Origin: Ligula intestinalis
Lineage: Eukaryota > Platyhelminthes > Cestoda > Diphyllobothriidea > Diphyllobothriidae
Assembly: GCA_036362985.1 (NCBI GenBank)
Contig: JAYGXS010000001.1
Span: forward strand, 55,393,466 to 55,457,465
Direction of reading: 5' to 3'
DNA: 64,000 nt
Shown: in pieces, positions 1 through 8,885 of the stretch
How the letters are laid out: each line of letters opens with the position of its first letter
Position numbering within the stretch: position 1 is the first letter of the stretch
Made by a program: the position numbers and the translations under genes
Notes under the pieces: model-generated
What the model was told of the DNA's origin: nothing
The model's input: only the letters and a program-made list of their open reading frames with translations
The model's database searches: none

Positions 1-620
1 ATGATGACGTTATCTCCAGAAGTGACGCAGCTCGACGAGTTTTCGAAAGTGTCTATAAAACCGGAGCGATATTTCTATCTCCAGAAAGTTCCGTGTGTAC
101 CGTCTATCTGTACGGTCTGTCCTATACGGATGCAAATGCCTCGCTATGCGCGTGGAAGATGAACGTAAACTGAAATTCTTTGACCACTACTGCTTGAGGA
201 CCATCCCTCGAGTGAAATACACCGAATTCGCCTCAAATCAGACAGTCTGCACTCGCTACTACAACATCGCGGGTATATCCCAGGCAAGCTAAAGTGGTTG
301 CCGCCAACTCCATGAGCTCAGTGGTACTGCTCTCGACCAGAAACCATTAACTAATTGGAAAAGTCGGAGTAGGAGTCAGCTCAAAACCTGGCTCGACGCA
401 GTCCGTCAGGACATGGAATTAGTCCCTGGACCTTTGGTGTTCGGTCTCCGGCGCTAGCAAAGTGAACGGCTCGAACTATCTAGGTCTACCACGGATCACT
501 GAGCGCAGAGAAGCATCGTACAGAACATCATCGAGGCCAGCTAGGTCAGTCATGATCAGTACAAAGTGACCCGCTGCACCAAGGTCTTCGAGGCTGCGCG
601 AAAGACTTTGGCGACAATAT
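1..620 (+). mobile_element. RTE-like LINE, 3' end remnant
   Basis: The translation from about position 20 to 515 reads like the C-terminal tail of RTE-type non-LTR retrotransposon ORF2 proteins, after the reverse transcriptase. Recognisable pieces are SVRSVLYGC, RVEDERKLKFFDHYCLRTI and, in another frame further down, QLKTWLDAVRQDMELV. These correspond to the 'LYG.E.W..R..D.R.L..FD..CLR.I' block that follows the thumb in these elements. Frame changes and a stop at 290-292 show it is dead. It is cut by the left window edge, so 5' extent is unknown. The stretch to about 620 is probably its 3' untranslated tail; no poly(A) or target duplication was found. It probably sits inside an intron or the 3' flank of the GMPS gene. 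Confidence 0.7.
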
Positions 621-1475
621 TTGAAGCACTGGCCAAGCCGCATCTCACTTAGGTGGCATCCATATGGTCTCTTACGATCAGCTCTCCCAGCCTCCGCCGT
701 CTTCAGTCAACACAAAACGCCACCCTCCGCTCAATCACGGGTTGCTATCAAATGGCACCTATCGATCCTCTTCATTCAGAAGCCTCTGTCCTGCCGGCCG
801 CCCCTCACAACGCACTCTTAGGCCCATAGTTTTTGTAGACATGTTCGTAACCCGACCATCCTAGTCAGCACCGTTGTCACGCCCCTGAACCCCACTGCAG
901 TGTTCGCCCGTCTATTAGAACGCTCCACAAGGAAGCTGACGTCTCGTGTCTCCCTGCCATTATGAAAGGCTTCCAGTTTCTTAATCAGAAAGCCGTTATA
1001 GACGCAACACTCAACTATTAGTCCACGGCCTTTTTATGCGGCTATCCACCTCCGATTGCGGCCTCGGAACAACAACTCTCGAGGGTTACTCGGTGTACCT
1101 TGGCTCAACTACGCAGGGAATACTGCACGCTCCTTCGCCAGTACCCGTCCATATTTAAAAAAGCCTTTCCGATTGCGGCGTGTCTCCGCAGCATCTTTTC
1201 GCCTGCAGTTCCTAGCCAAGCACTCAACTCACCTCCGTAGAGCTTTAGCTAAACCCGGTTGAGTTTGCGGCTTTTCTCCGTCTTCCAACTAGAAATAATT
1301 TGTACTCCGACGGGGACTTTTGATCCAACAAGGGCTACGACAGACACACATACACACTACGCTGATGGACCTAGGTCTCATACACGCATCCCTTAAATCA
1401 TGCGTTGCCAACATTCATTATCGAAAATGTCTAGCTGACTAGCAAGTATAGAAAGGAGACAAAAGTCAACGCTAG
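621..1475. other. Unassigned interval left of GMPS
   Basis: No convincing gene is visible. Short open frames exist on the plus strand (for example 1056-1262) but show no family motif. The interval lies downstream of the last GMPS exon I can place and is likely intron or decayed repeat. I looked on the minus strand for the next GMPS exon (the segment leading to the FHPE motif) and did not find it. Confidence 0.4.
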
Positions 1476-1578
1476 ACAGTAGTCGCCGGTTATAAAGCCC
1501 ACCTCGGGCCCAGACCAAATTGGGCTTAATAAGCGGCTGGGCATTTTAATCATGGGCGTAATAACCGGCGACTACTGT
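1476..1578. mobile_element. 103-bp element with 18-bp perfect terminal inverted repeats
   Basis: Positions 1476-1493 and 1561-1578 are exact reverse complements (ACAGTAGTCGCCGGTTAT and its complement). The inversion extends imperfectly inward over AAAGCCCA/TGGGCG and one offset base outward to CTAG/ACTA. The interior is about 67 bp with no coding capacity. This is the layout of a very small non-autonomous DNA transposon (MITE). It starts 58 bp beyond the end of the last visible GMPS exon, so it probably sits in that gene's intron. No clear target duplication. A simple stem-loop of other origin is the alternative. Confidence 0.5.
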
Positions 1579-1635
1579 ACTATCTGGCGGGTTAAGGAAA
1601 ATCTTATGGGGTTATGATAGTTATATAGAACCTAC

Positions 1636-2224
1636 CAACTGGCAAACTATCTACGGTGGCGATTATTTCGAATCCTACCGCAATTTGTGAACACCTGTCT
1701 CCGTGAGTAAGAAGTACTTTTTCGTCTGTGGACAGACCTCTGTAGGAAATCAAACATTTCAATTGCACTTTACCCAAATAAAGGAGATGGCTGACTGATT
1801 TTCATAACAAACTGGCCATCCTGGCGCACAGCCCCAGCTTCCACCGCGCCGCCACCGAGTTGATTCATTAACTTTCAGGGGTTATATAAGTGTAAACGTT
1901 TACTTGCATCCCATAGCATACTCCCAAAACAGGGAGCATTCCGTCAAAGATTTTGGCATCGAAGGAACTCAGATCATCTTTAGATACAGAACCAGGCCCT
2001 CCGGATATTATGATAGCCCTAAAAATGTTCAGATGGATGCAGGACATGCTTAAATCCTCTCTCAACGATAGATTCTAAGGGCGTGCTTAGGGCCAGGATT
2101 TCAGAGTGCACCTTAAGTTCGCGAACACGTCGATCAATGACCTAAAAATAAAAATAACAGTAGCGCCCACCTTGCAATACTGGGCGCCAGCATCAAGAAT
2201 CGCAACACCGGGGCATGCACACAT
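1636..2224 (-). CDS. GMPS: GMP synthase (glutamine-hydrolysing), first five coding exons, 3' partial
   Basis: GMP synthase makes GMP from XMP using glutamine and ATP in the cytosol. Coding exons on the minus strand: 2224-2171, 2141-2050, 2018-1904, 1871-1774 and 1739-1636; together about 154 codons. Reading in order: residues 1-18 end in the conserved AILDAGAQY strand; 19-49 contain VIDRRVREL and SEIL; 50-87 contain [10 protein letters not shown] and VLGVCYGMQ, with Cys83 as the expected amidotransferase nucleophile; 88-120 contain the GGG.V block; 121-154 contain KVLLTHGD. All junctions are phase-consistent: introns 2170-2142 (29 nt), 2049-2019 (31 nt, GC-AG), 1903-1872 (32 nt), 1773-1740 (34 nt). 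The start ATG (2224-2222) follows an in-frame stop and a splice-acceptor-like site. The glutamine-site His/Glu exon and the whole synthetase and dimerisation domains are missing, presumably left of the window. The last donor (1635) is the least certain. No frameshift or stop: probably functional. Confidence 0.9.
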
Positions 2225-2236
2225 TGTCGGCTCTTC

Positions 2237-2249
2237 CTACAAAGATCAC
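2237..2249 (-). promoter_or_regulatory. Splice-acceptor-like site just upstream of the GMPS start codon
   Basis: On the minus strand a TTTGTAG acceptor-like motif ends at 2237, 12 nt before the GMPS start codon at 2224-2222. No intact coding sequence continues upstream, because an in-frame TAG overlaps this site. It may join a 5' untranslated exon, or be a spliced-leader trans-splice acceptor, which flatworms use. The sequence alone cannot separate these. Confidence 0.35.
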
Positions 2250-2645
2250 CAGAGACACCTACAAATAAGATATGTCAACTAAATAACCAAGACATTAATC
2301 AAGCCTAACCAGCAGGTCTACTTTGAGAACGTCAAAATGGTTATTCAGTTATGATCAAGTGTGTTTTGCAAAAGTTTAGACAGGTTTTACTCAAAATGGA
2401 ATATTAATGTATAGAACAATATGCCTAACGAAAAAGGTTACTGAAATGCAAATCGAAGGGACCTCTTACTAAGGCTTGTGGCCGACAAAACAACACTGTT
2501 CTCCGACTTCCTTTTTAAGTGCCCGGTGCCTTAACGTCAAATAAAATCACAAGTATCTGTCATCCCAGCGCACACACACGCGCGTGCTACTAGTCGTGGC
2601 TGCCAAAGGGCCACTTGAACACACAATCCCTCGGCCAATACAGCA
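2250..2645. other. Interval between GMPS and the Gypsy element
   Basis: No open frame or repeat I can name. It should contain the upstream flank, and possibly the promoter, of the minus-strand GMPS gene. A second TTTGTAG motif lies close upstream of the first. A short CA/CG-rich run is at about 2570-2585. Confidence 0.4.
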
Positions 2646-3152
2646 TGTGAGCTCTTGGCTCAACTTGTGCGTTGTTTCAACTTATCAATAACCCATTTTG
2701 TTTAAACTTGAATATAACACACAAGCGTGCCTGCAACTGTCTTGCTAAACACTCTCCACAGCTCAATTTTCTCCTCACCTGCCGCTGTTTATTTTGCCCT
2801 TCAACGACACCTCTCTGGTGATCATTCTCGGGCTCAAAAGAATCCAGCAACAATTTGCAAACGAGATGTCCGTCAATTTTCACAATCGCGGCCCAACGAA
2901 CTTGGATCCCGATCTTCACGCAGTCATCCTTTGGCAAGTCAACTGCTTGACTACTGCCGGCTAGGACCGTGAAGGATCTAAGTGAGTTGTATCATTTCTA
3001 ATCTTCATCGTCATCCTCATATACCGGTTTTTACTAATTTTGCACGAGAATTGTCGGGTAAAGCACTAACTAGCAGTAAGCCTATCCTAGACAGTTTTCC
3101 ATTACGTATTTGCTAAGACGTTTTGTATATTTGTAATGATATAGCCTCTACA
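2646..3152 (+). repeat. Left LTR of the Gypsy element
   Basis: 507 bp, TG...CA, colinear with 8379-8885. It should hold promoter and polyadenylation signals, though I could not pin a TATA box with confidence. Confidence 0.93.
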
Positions 3153-3156
3153 AATT

Positions 3157-3167
3157 TGGTGACCCCG
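3157..3167 (+). other. Primer binding site, tRNA-Trp type
   Basis: TGGTGACCCCG lies 4 bp after the left LTR and is complementary to the 3' end expected of tRNA-Trp including CCA. This primer is known for the CsRn1 lineage in flatworms. Confidence 0.75.
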
Positions 3168-3318
3168 TTTCTATTGTTTTCCATGTCTTATTATTCATTC
3201 CATTCGCCTGTTTTTCCCGTTTGACTCTGCCGTTCATAGGTTTTCCAACATGGGCGACGGATACCACCAATTTCACGATTGCGACGAAGATGATCCTGGT
3301 TCTAACAACTAGTGTTTA

Positions 3319-3398
3319 CAAACGATCGTTTTCGGTCATTCATCGTCAGGCCAGTACATGACATGGGGAATAAAATTGGTCAATTAATTGCAGCGATT
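3319..3398 (-). repeat. Inverted copy of the PLE tail, 5' end
   Basis: Eighty bases, an exact reverse complement of 4105-4184 with no mismatch that I can find. It places an inverted tail immediately upstream of the truncated GIY-YIG coding region. Confidence 0.95.
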
Positions 3399-4104
3399 GC
3401 AGGACAGCGGTTATGAATGCCTTCCCGGCTGCAAACTTGCGGGTTCTCTTCACTAACTCTCCCCTACTACGAATGGGAGGTAAGGACAGACTACCGTTTC
3501 AGGCCACATCTATGTGCATCTATTCGTTCACCTGTTCCTGTGCAGCAGGCTATATTGGCCGAACAACGCGACGTCTGGAGAAGAGAATGCGCGAGCACAT
3601 ACCAGCTTGGCTCAGCAGAGGAAAGAATAGACCGACCTCAAGCTAAATCCTCGCCCACCTAATTGATACAAACCACCAAGTGGACGCGAGTGAAGCCTTT
3701 CGGGTCATATACCGCACGCCAACGCACTTCTCCAAAGGCCTGCGCAAACGGGTGTTAGCCACAGCAGAAGCAGTGGCAATCCGGCTAGCAAAACCCATTC
3801 TATGCTGTCAAAAGGCGCTGGTTCAAGCCATCGGCCTCCCTTGGCCGACTGCACGCGGAAATCCAACACCTACTGAAGCCAAAGAAGACGAAGCTACGGA
3901 GAATAGTCAAACGCAAGCTGCGCGGCTGACATACAGAACTCAATCCGCAGACCGCGAGAACATCGCCCCTGTCTCATCTGGGCATGGCAACCAGCGTCCT
4001 ACCCGCGCAGGAGCCCGCGTTCAGGAGACGAGGGAAAACTCAGCTGCTTAATTATCCTCACCCTTTTCCTCCCCCTCCCCCCTTCCCTAACCTGACGATT
4101 ATAT

Positions 4105-4184
4105 AATCGCTGCAATTAATTGACCAATTTTATTCCCCATGTCATGTACTGGCCTGACGATGAATGACCGAAAACGATCGTTTG
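4105..4184 (+). repeat. PLE tail, 3' copy, with hammerhead-like core
   Basis: Partner of 3319-3398. Contains CTGACGA (4154-4160) and GAAA (4170-4173) separated by 9 nt. It begins just after a C-rich run that follows the coding region. Confidence 0.9.
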
Positions 4185-4264
4185 CCAACACGACTTTTCA
4201 ATCGTAGAAATGGGAATTTTCGCTGAACTCGTGTTTACCACCTGATCTGGACAAGCCTCAGGCT

Positions 4265-5170
4265 TTTCAGATATTTATAAAGCTTCCCCCTACGAATTGC
4301 GTGACCCGACGGTCTGGTTCAAACAAATCGAGGCTGTTTTTGCCTCACATCAGATTACTGACGAGCGTACGCGTTACGCGTACGTCGTGCAGTACTTACC
4401 GTTCAACATCGCTTTCGCCGTTCAGGCTCTCCTTGATCCTATCCCCCAAATCAAGCCCTACTCTAGCTTAAAAAATTCTATTCTCGAGCGAACGGCACAA
4501 TCTGCCGACAGCAAGCTTCGCCAACTCCTCAACAACGTCGAGCTTGGCGAACAAACCCCCTCTGCTGTAATGTGCCACATGCGTCACCTGCTTGCTGGTC
4601 GCACCTTAGATGATTCTATTTTCCGTCGCATTTGGATGGCTTAATTACCCCATCCAATGCAACAGGTACTCGCCTTGCTTGACGACGATGTTCCGCTGAC
4701 CAAACTCGTGGATCAGGCAGACCGCATCAAACAATGTTACCCTGGTACTATTTCGTACGCTTTAAACCAAGCCTCGACCTCAGTACCTCAGCCTGCCGTC
4801 TCCCAGGTCTCGGCCTCACGATCCGACCGTAAACCTGACCACCGTACACAGCAAAAGCCCACTAAGTCGCTTGGTATCTAATCCCCGCGGTCTAATTCAC
4901 CTTCTCAACCGATTCGAGACTTTACAGACAAAGAGATGACGGCCTGCAGGATCCTTAAGATACTGTCAGGTTATTGTGCTCTCAAGTGAGCTCCACACTC
5001 AACCGGCTTCAAACCAGTCGTCCCTCTGCAAGCCGCAACCGTTCTTAACCAAAAGAGCGTGCAGACGATAAGGTCTGCTGGTACTTCCGAACTTTCGGCC
5101 CGGGTGCTATTAATGCGTCTCACCTTGTTCTTACGCTAGACGTTCACATTCGGGAAACGGCGCCGCCAAC
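4265..5170 (+). pseudogene. Gypsy gag (capsid and nucleocapsid), disrupted
   Basis: Gag is the structural polyprotein that packages element RNA. From about 4285 the frame reads YELRDPTVWFKQIEAVF and then RYAYVVQYLP, the capsid-start block typical of CsRn1-like elements. The frame reaches 4644 where a TAA interrupts it, and continues in the same frame with MQQVLALLDD to 4881. A degenerate CWYFRTFGPGA segment at about 5080-5110, in another frame, is what remains of the CCHC-like nucleocapsid finger. The normal 5' part of gag is separated from this by the inserted PLE. With stops and frame changes it is not functional. Confidence 0.82.
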
Positions 5171-5223
5171 TTGTAATCACGATGACTGGTGCTGGCCACT
5201 CGTGACACAGTCGCCTGTTTTAC

Positions 5224-8200
5224 GTGACCGACAAGTGCACAGGGTTCCGTTTCTTGATCGATACAGGCACAGAGGTTAGCGTTTTACCGCATTTTCGTCG
5301 TCATCATCTCCAGCCATCGCAGTTTACACTGCAGGCTGCGAGCAACACTTCTATCGCCACGTTCAGTCAGCGGTCCCTTACCTTAGACTTTGGACTTCGT
5401 CGCCACTTCCAATGGGTCTTCATCCAGGCCAACATCCAGTCGCCTATCATTGGAGTGGATTTTCTGTCACACTTCGGCCTCACAGTTGACCTTAAACATC
5501 AGAAGTTGCTAGATATTACTACTCAGCTGTTTACTGTCGGAGTAGTTTTGTGTGAGCCTTCCGCTGGCATCCACTTGGCCGTGCTAAGCCCACCATTTTC
5601 TGACATCTTTAGGGATAATCGTTTCCTTTCTAAGACCTGTCAGTTCACGGAGCTGGTTCAACACGCCGTTCTCCACCATATCACTACCACCAGCAGACCG
5701 GTCCATGCTCATCCGCATAGGCTTCATCCTGAGAAGCTGCAAATCACGAAGAATGAATTTGAGCACATGTTGAATTTGGGGGTTATCCGTCCTTCGTCCA
5801 ATCCATGGGCTTCACCACTGCACATGGTTCCCAAAAAGTCATCAGATGATTGGTGGCCATGCGGTGATTATCGCGCTCTCAATCAAGCTACAGTGCCGGA
5901 CCGGTACCCGATTCCCCATATTCATGACTTTTCCCACAGGTTGGCCGGAAAGACGATTTTTTCCAAGATTGACCGCGTGCGAGCATATCACCAAATACCG
6001 GTCGCGGTGGAGGACAGCCCTAAAACCGCCGTCATGACCCCATTCGGCCTGTTTGAATTCCTTCGCATGCCTTTCGGTTTGTGGAACGCGGCCCAAACGT
6101 TTCAGCGTTTTGTCAATGACATTTTATGCGGTCTCTCCTTCACGTTCATGTGCATCGACGACATCCTTGTCGCAAGCTCGTCACCCGAGGAACACGTTGA
6201 ACACTTACGCCAAGTTTTCGATCGTTTTCAGCAAAATGGTCTACAGCTAAACGTCAATAAGTATCTTTTTGGCGTCACTTCTCTGGATTTTTTTGGCCAT
6301 CATCTGGACCAACATGGGATTCAACCCCTCCTAGAGAAGGTGCAAAGCGTGTTGTCTTTTCCAGCCCCAAAGTCTACAACTCAGCTCCGCCGTTTCATCG
6401 GCCTAATCAACTACTAGCGGCGTTTCATACCAAATTGCGCCGCCACCCTGGCACCTTTGACGGATCTTTTGAAGTCAAAGACCAAGTCGCTTTAACTCTC
6501 ACCCAGTGCTCTTGAAGAATTCGAGGCAGCCAAGAAAGCACTCGCGAATGTCACCCTGCTTCATCATCTGAGCACCGATGCTGATACATAGCTTATTCTG
6601 ACTACCTATGCCTCAAACATTGCCGTCGGCGCAGTTCTGCAGCAACAGGTCCACAGACAGTTGCAGCCGCTAGCCTTCTTCTCCCAGAAGCTTCAGCCGG
6701 CGCAGATTCGCTATAGTACTTTCTTCCGTGAACTTCTCACCATTTGCCTGGCGAACCCACATTTTCGCCACCTGCTCGAGGGGAGAGATTTCCAGGTCCA
6801 CATGGATCACAAACCTCTCACTTACACCCTCAAAGCTAAGCCAGATCGATATTCACCGCGTGAAGTACGTCACCTTGACTACATCTCTCAATTCACCTCA
6901 GACATACGCTATGTCCGCGGTAATGAGAATGTCGTTGTTGATGCCTTGTCCCGTTCAGAGGTCAACGCTCTTATCACCACGTTAGACCTAGCGAAGCTTG
7001 CGGAAGCGCAGGCGCTTGATGACTCCATCATTGAAATGCTTGCGTCTTTTGTGCTTCAGCTGCTTGAGGCTTCCCTACCTGCGGCACCAGGCACTATCGT
7101 GTGTGATTTTCTGCAGATACCCCTCGTCCTGTAGTACTGCGATCCTACCGGAAGGTTGTTTTCGACCACTTCCATTCGCTATCCCACCCGATGTTCGTGC
7201 CGGCCGCAAACTCATCGCAGCCCGTTTCGTCTGGTAAAGATGAACACCGTTATTGCTACCTGGACCAGGCAGTGCTTAGCCTGTCAAAAGAATAAGATCC
7301 AACGACACACCGTTTCACCTCCCAGCACGTTCGCGGTTCCCGACGCCTGTTTTTAACATGTCCACATGGATTTAGTGGGACAGTTACCTCCATCTTGCGG
7401 TTTCACGCACATTCTGACCGCTGTTTATCGTTTCACACGATGACCCATCGCCGTTCCCATCTCGGATACCTCAGCAGAGAATATTGCCATGGTTTTCCTT
7501 ACGCACTGGATAGCCAACTTCGGTGTTCCAGCTACCCTCACCACTGACCGTGGAAGTCAGTTTACATCTGCACTCTTCCGTGAGTTCACAAAACTGCTCG
7601 GGTGCTTGCATATCACCACCACTGCCTACCACCCAGCATCAAACGGCCTCGTGGAATGCCTTCACCGTCAGTTGATGTCTCAACCTGCCCCGCACAACTG
7701 GAGTGACAACCTGCCGTTCGTCCTCCTCGGCATTCGTTCGGCTGTTAAGGAAGACATTCAATGCACTGCCACCGATCTCGTTTAAGGCATATCCCTTCGT
7801 TAACCTGGTGAGCTTGTGCAGTCTTCCTCCGTCACCCTGACGCCACGAACAACTTCTTGCAACAGCTGCAGCAATGCATGGCCGCACTGTGCTCAACCCC
7901 TACACGCGCGACACCCCGGCGCGTTCTCGTGCACGACGACTTGCACACAACCCCATTCGTGTTTGTCCGGCACGACGCAGTTCGCAGGCCCGTTTGCCCA
8001 CCATACGATGGTCCCTTCAAAGTGCTTGAACGGCAAGACAAATATTTCGTCATTCAAAGAGCTGATGCTACTGATACGGTCTCCATCGATAGACTGAAGC
8101 CAACCTACGTTGAATGCACGATACCAACACCTGGTCGGTCCACTTCCACGGCACCTTCACCCTGCACTGCACCTCCTGCCCCCAGCCCACAACTACCCCT

Positions 8201-8315
8201 TTTTCTCCGAACCTACCCCCACCCGTCTCACCCCCCGCCAACTCCTTCCCCACCTTCCACTCGTTCTGGTAGACATGTTCGTTTTCCTACCAACTTGCGA
8301 GACTTTGTTGTTTAA
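5224..8315 (+). pseudogene. Gypsy pol: protease, reverse transcriptase, RNase H, integrase (disrupted)
   Basis: Domains in order. Aspartic protease: [13 protein letters not shown], with DTG at 5260-5268. Reverse transcriptase: [29 protein letters not shown] and [10 protein letters not shown], where the catalytic YxDD has become CIDD (6151-6162). RNase H: TYASNIAVGAVLQQ, where the first catalytic Asp is now Tyr (6607-6609). Integrase: HMDLVG, TTDRGSQF and SNGLVEC supply the D, D and E. The C-terminal PYDGPFKVL and IDRLKP are a GPY/F module, and the frame ends with RSGRHVRFPTNL at 8315. In-frame stops at 6415, 6493, 6589 and 7132, plus later stops and frameshifts (about 7350, 7440, 7783), inactivate it. 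The first part (397 aa) is uninterrupted. Confidence 0.92.
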
Positions 8316-8365
8316 CCTTTTTGTACATCCTCTTTTGTCGAGCGTTTGTAACCCACCAACGCTCT

Positions 8366-8378
8366 GATGGGGGAGTTA
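8366..8378 (+). other. Polypurine tract before the right LTR
   Basis: A TGGGGGAG run ends three bases before the right LTR, in the position where plus-strand DNA priming occurs in LTR retrotransposons. Confidence 0.65.
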
Positions 8379-8885
8379 AGTGGGCTATTAGCTCAACTTG
8401 TGTGTTGTTTCAACTTATCAATAACCAATTTTGTTTAAACTCGAATATAACACACAAGCGTGCCTGCAACTGTCTTGCTAAACACTCTCCAAAGCTCAAT
8501 TCTCTCCTCACCTGCCGCTGTTTATTTTGCCCTTCAACGACACCTCTCTGGTGATCATTCTTGGGCTCAAAAGAATCCAGCAACAATTTGCAAACGAGAT
8601 TTCCGTCAATTTTCACAATCGCGGCCCAACGAACTTGGATCCCGATCTTCACGGAGTCATCCTTTGGCAAGTCGACTGCTTGACTACTGCCGGCTAGGAC
8701 CGTGAAGGATCTAAGTGAGTTGTATCATTTCTTATCTTCATCATCATCCTCATATACCGGTTTTTACTAATTTTGCACAAGAATAGTTGGGTAAATCACT
8801 AACTAGCAGTTAGCCTATCCTAGACAGTTTTCCGGTACGTATTTGCTAAGACGTTTTGTATATTTGTAGTGATAAAGCCTCTACA
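8379..8885 (+). repeat. Right LTR of the Gypsy element
   Basis: 507 bp, gapless match to 2646-3152 at about 95% identity, ending CTCTACA. About 5% divergence points to an insertion that is not recent. Confidence 0.93.

Larger units (their letters stand above)
3319..4184 (+). mobile_element. Nested Penelope-like element 3' fragment with perfect 80-bp inverted ends
   Basis: Inserted in the 5' part of the Gypsy element. The coding part (about 3413-4051) is the C-terminus of a PLE protein: a GIY-YIG endonuclease domain with MCIYSFTCSCAAGYIGRT and REHIPAWL, followed by the downstream region with FRVIYRTPTHFSKGLR. One in-frame TAA at 3644-3646 (most simply TCA to TAA) divides it; the frame is otherwise the same before and after. 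The reverse transcriptase is absent, so the copy is 5'-truncated. Downstream is the PLE tail (4105-4184), and its exact reverse complement sits at the 5' end (3319-3398). The tail carries CTGACGA at 4154-4160 and GAAA at 4170-4173, the two core blocks of a hammerhead ribozyme. Confidence 0.87.
2646..8885 (+). mobile_element. CsRn1-like Ty3/Gypsy LTR retrotransposon, degenerate, with a nested PLE
   Basis: Two 507-bp LTRs (2646-3152 and 8379-8885) begin TG and end CA and align without gaps at about 95% identity (I count roughly 25 differences). Flanks show AGCA on the left and AGTA on the right, a possible 4-bp target duplication with one change. Inside are a primer site fitting tRNA-Trp (3157-3167), gag, and a pol in the order protease, reverse transcriptase, RNase H, integrase, GPY/F-type C-terminus, then a purine tract. 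The tRNA-Trp site and the CWY..FG gag zinc-finger remnant match the CsRn1 group of flatworm Gypsy elements. Coding regions have several stops and frameshifts, so this copy cannot move by itself. A PLE fragment (3319-4184) is inserted between primer site and gag. Confidence 0.93.

Noticed and set aside
2020..2046. Alternative GT-AG intron at GTCCTG in GMPS
   Set aside because: Using the GT at 2045 shifts the frame and hits a stop at once, whereas the GC donor at 2049 restores the conserved sequence.
6000..7900. Minus-strand and alternative-frame open frames inside the Gypsy pol
   Set aside because: Shadows of the real pol frames, with no motifs of their own.
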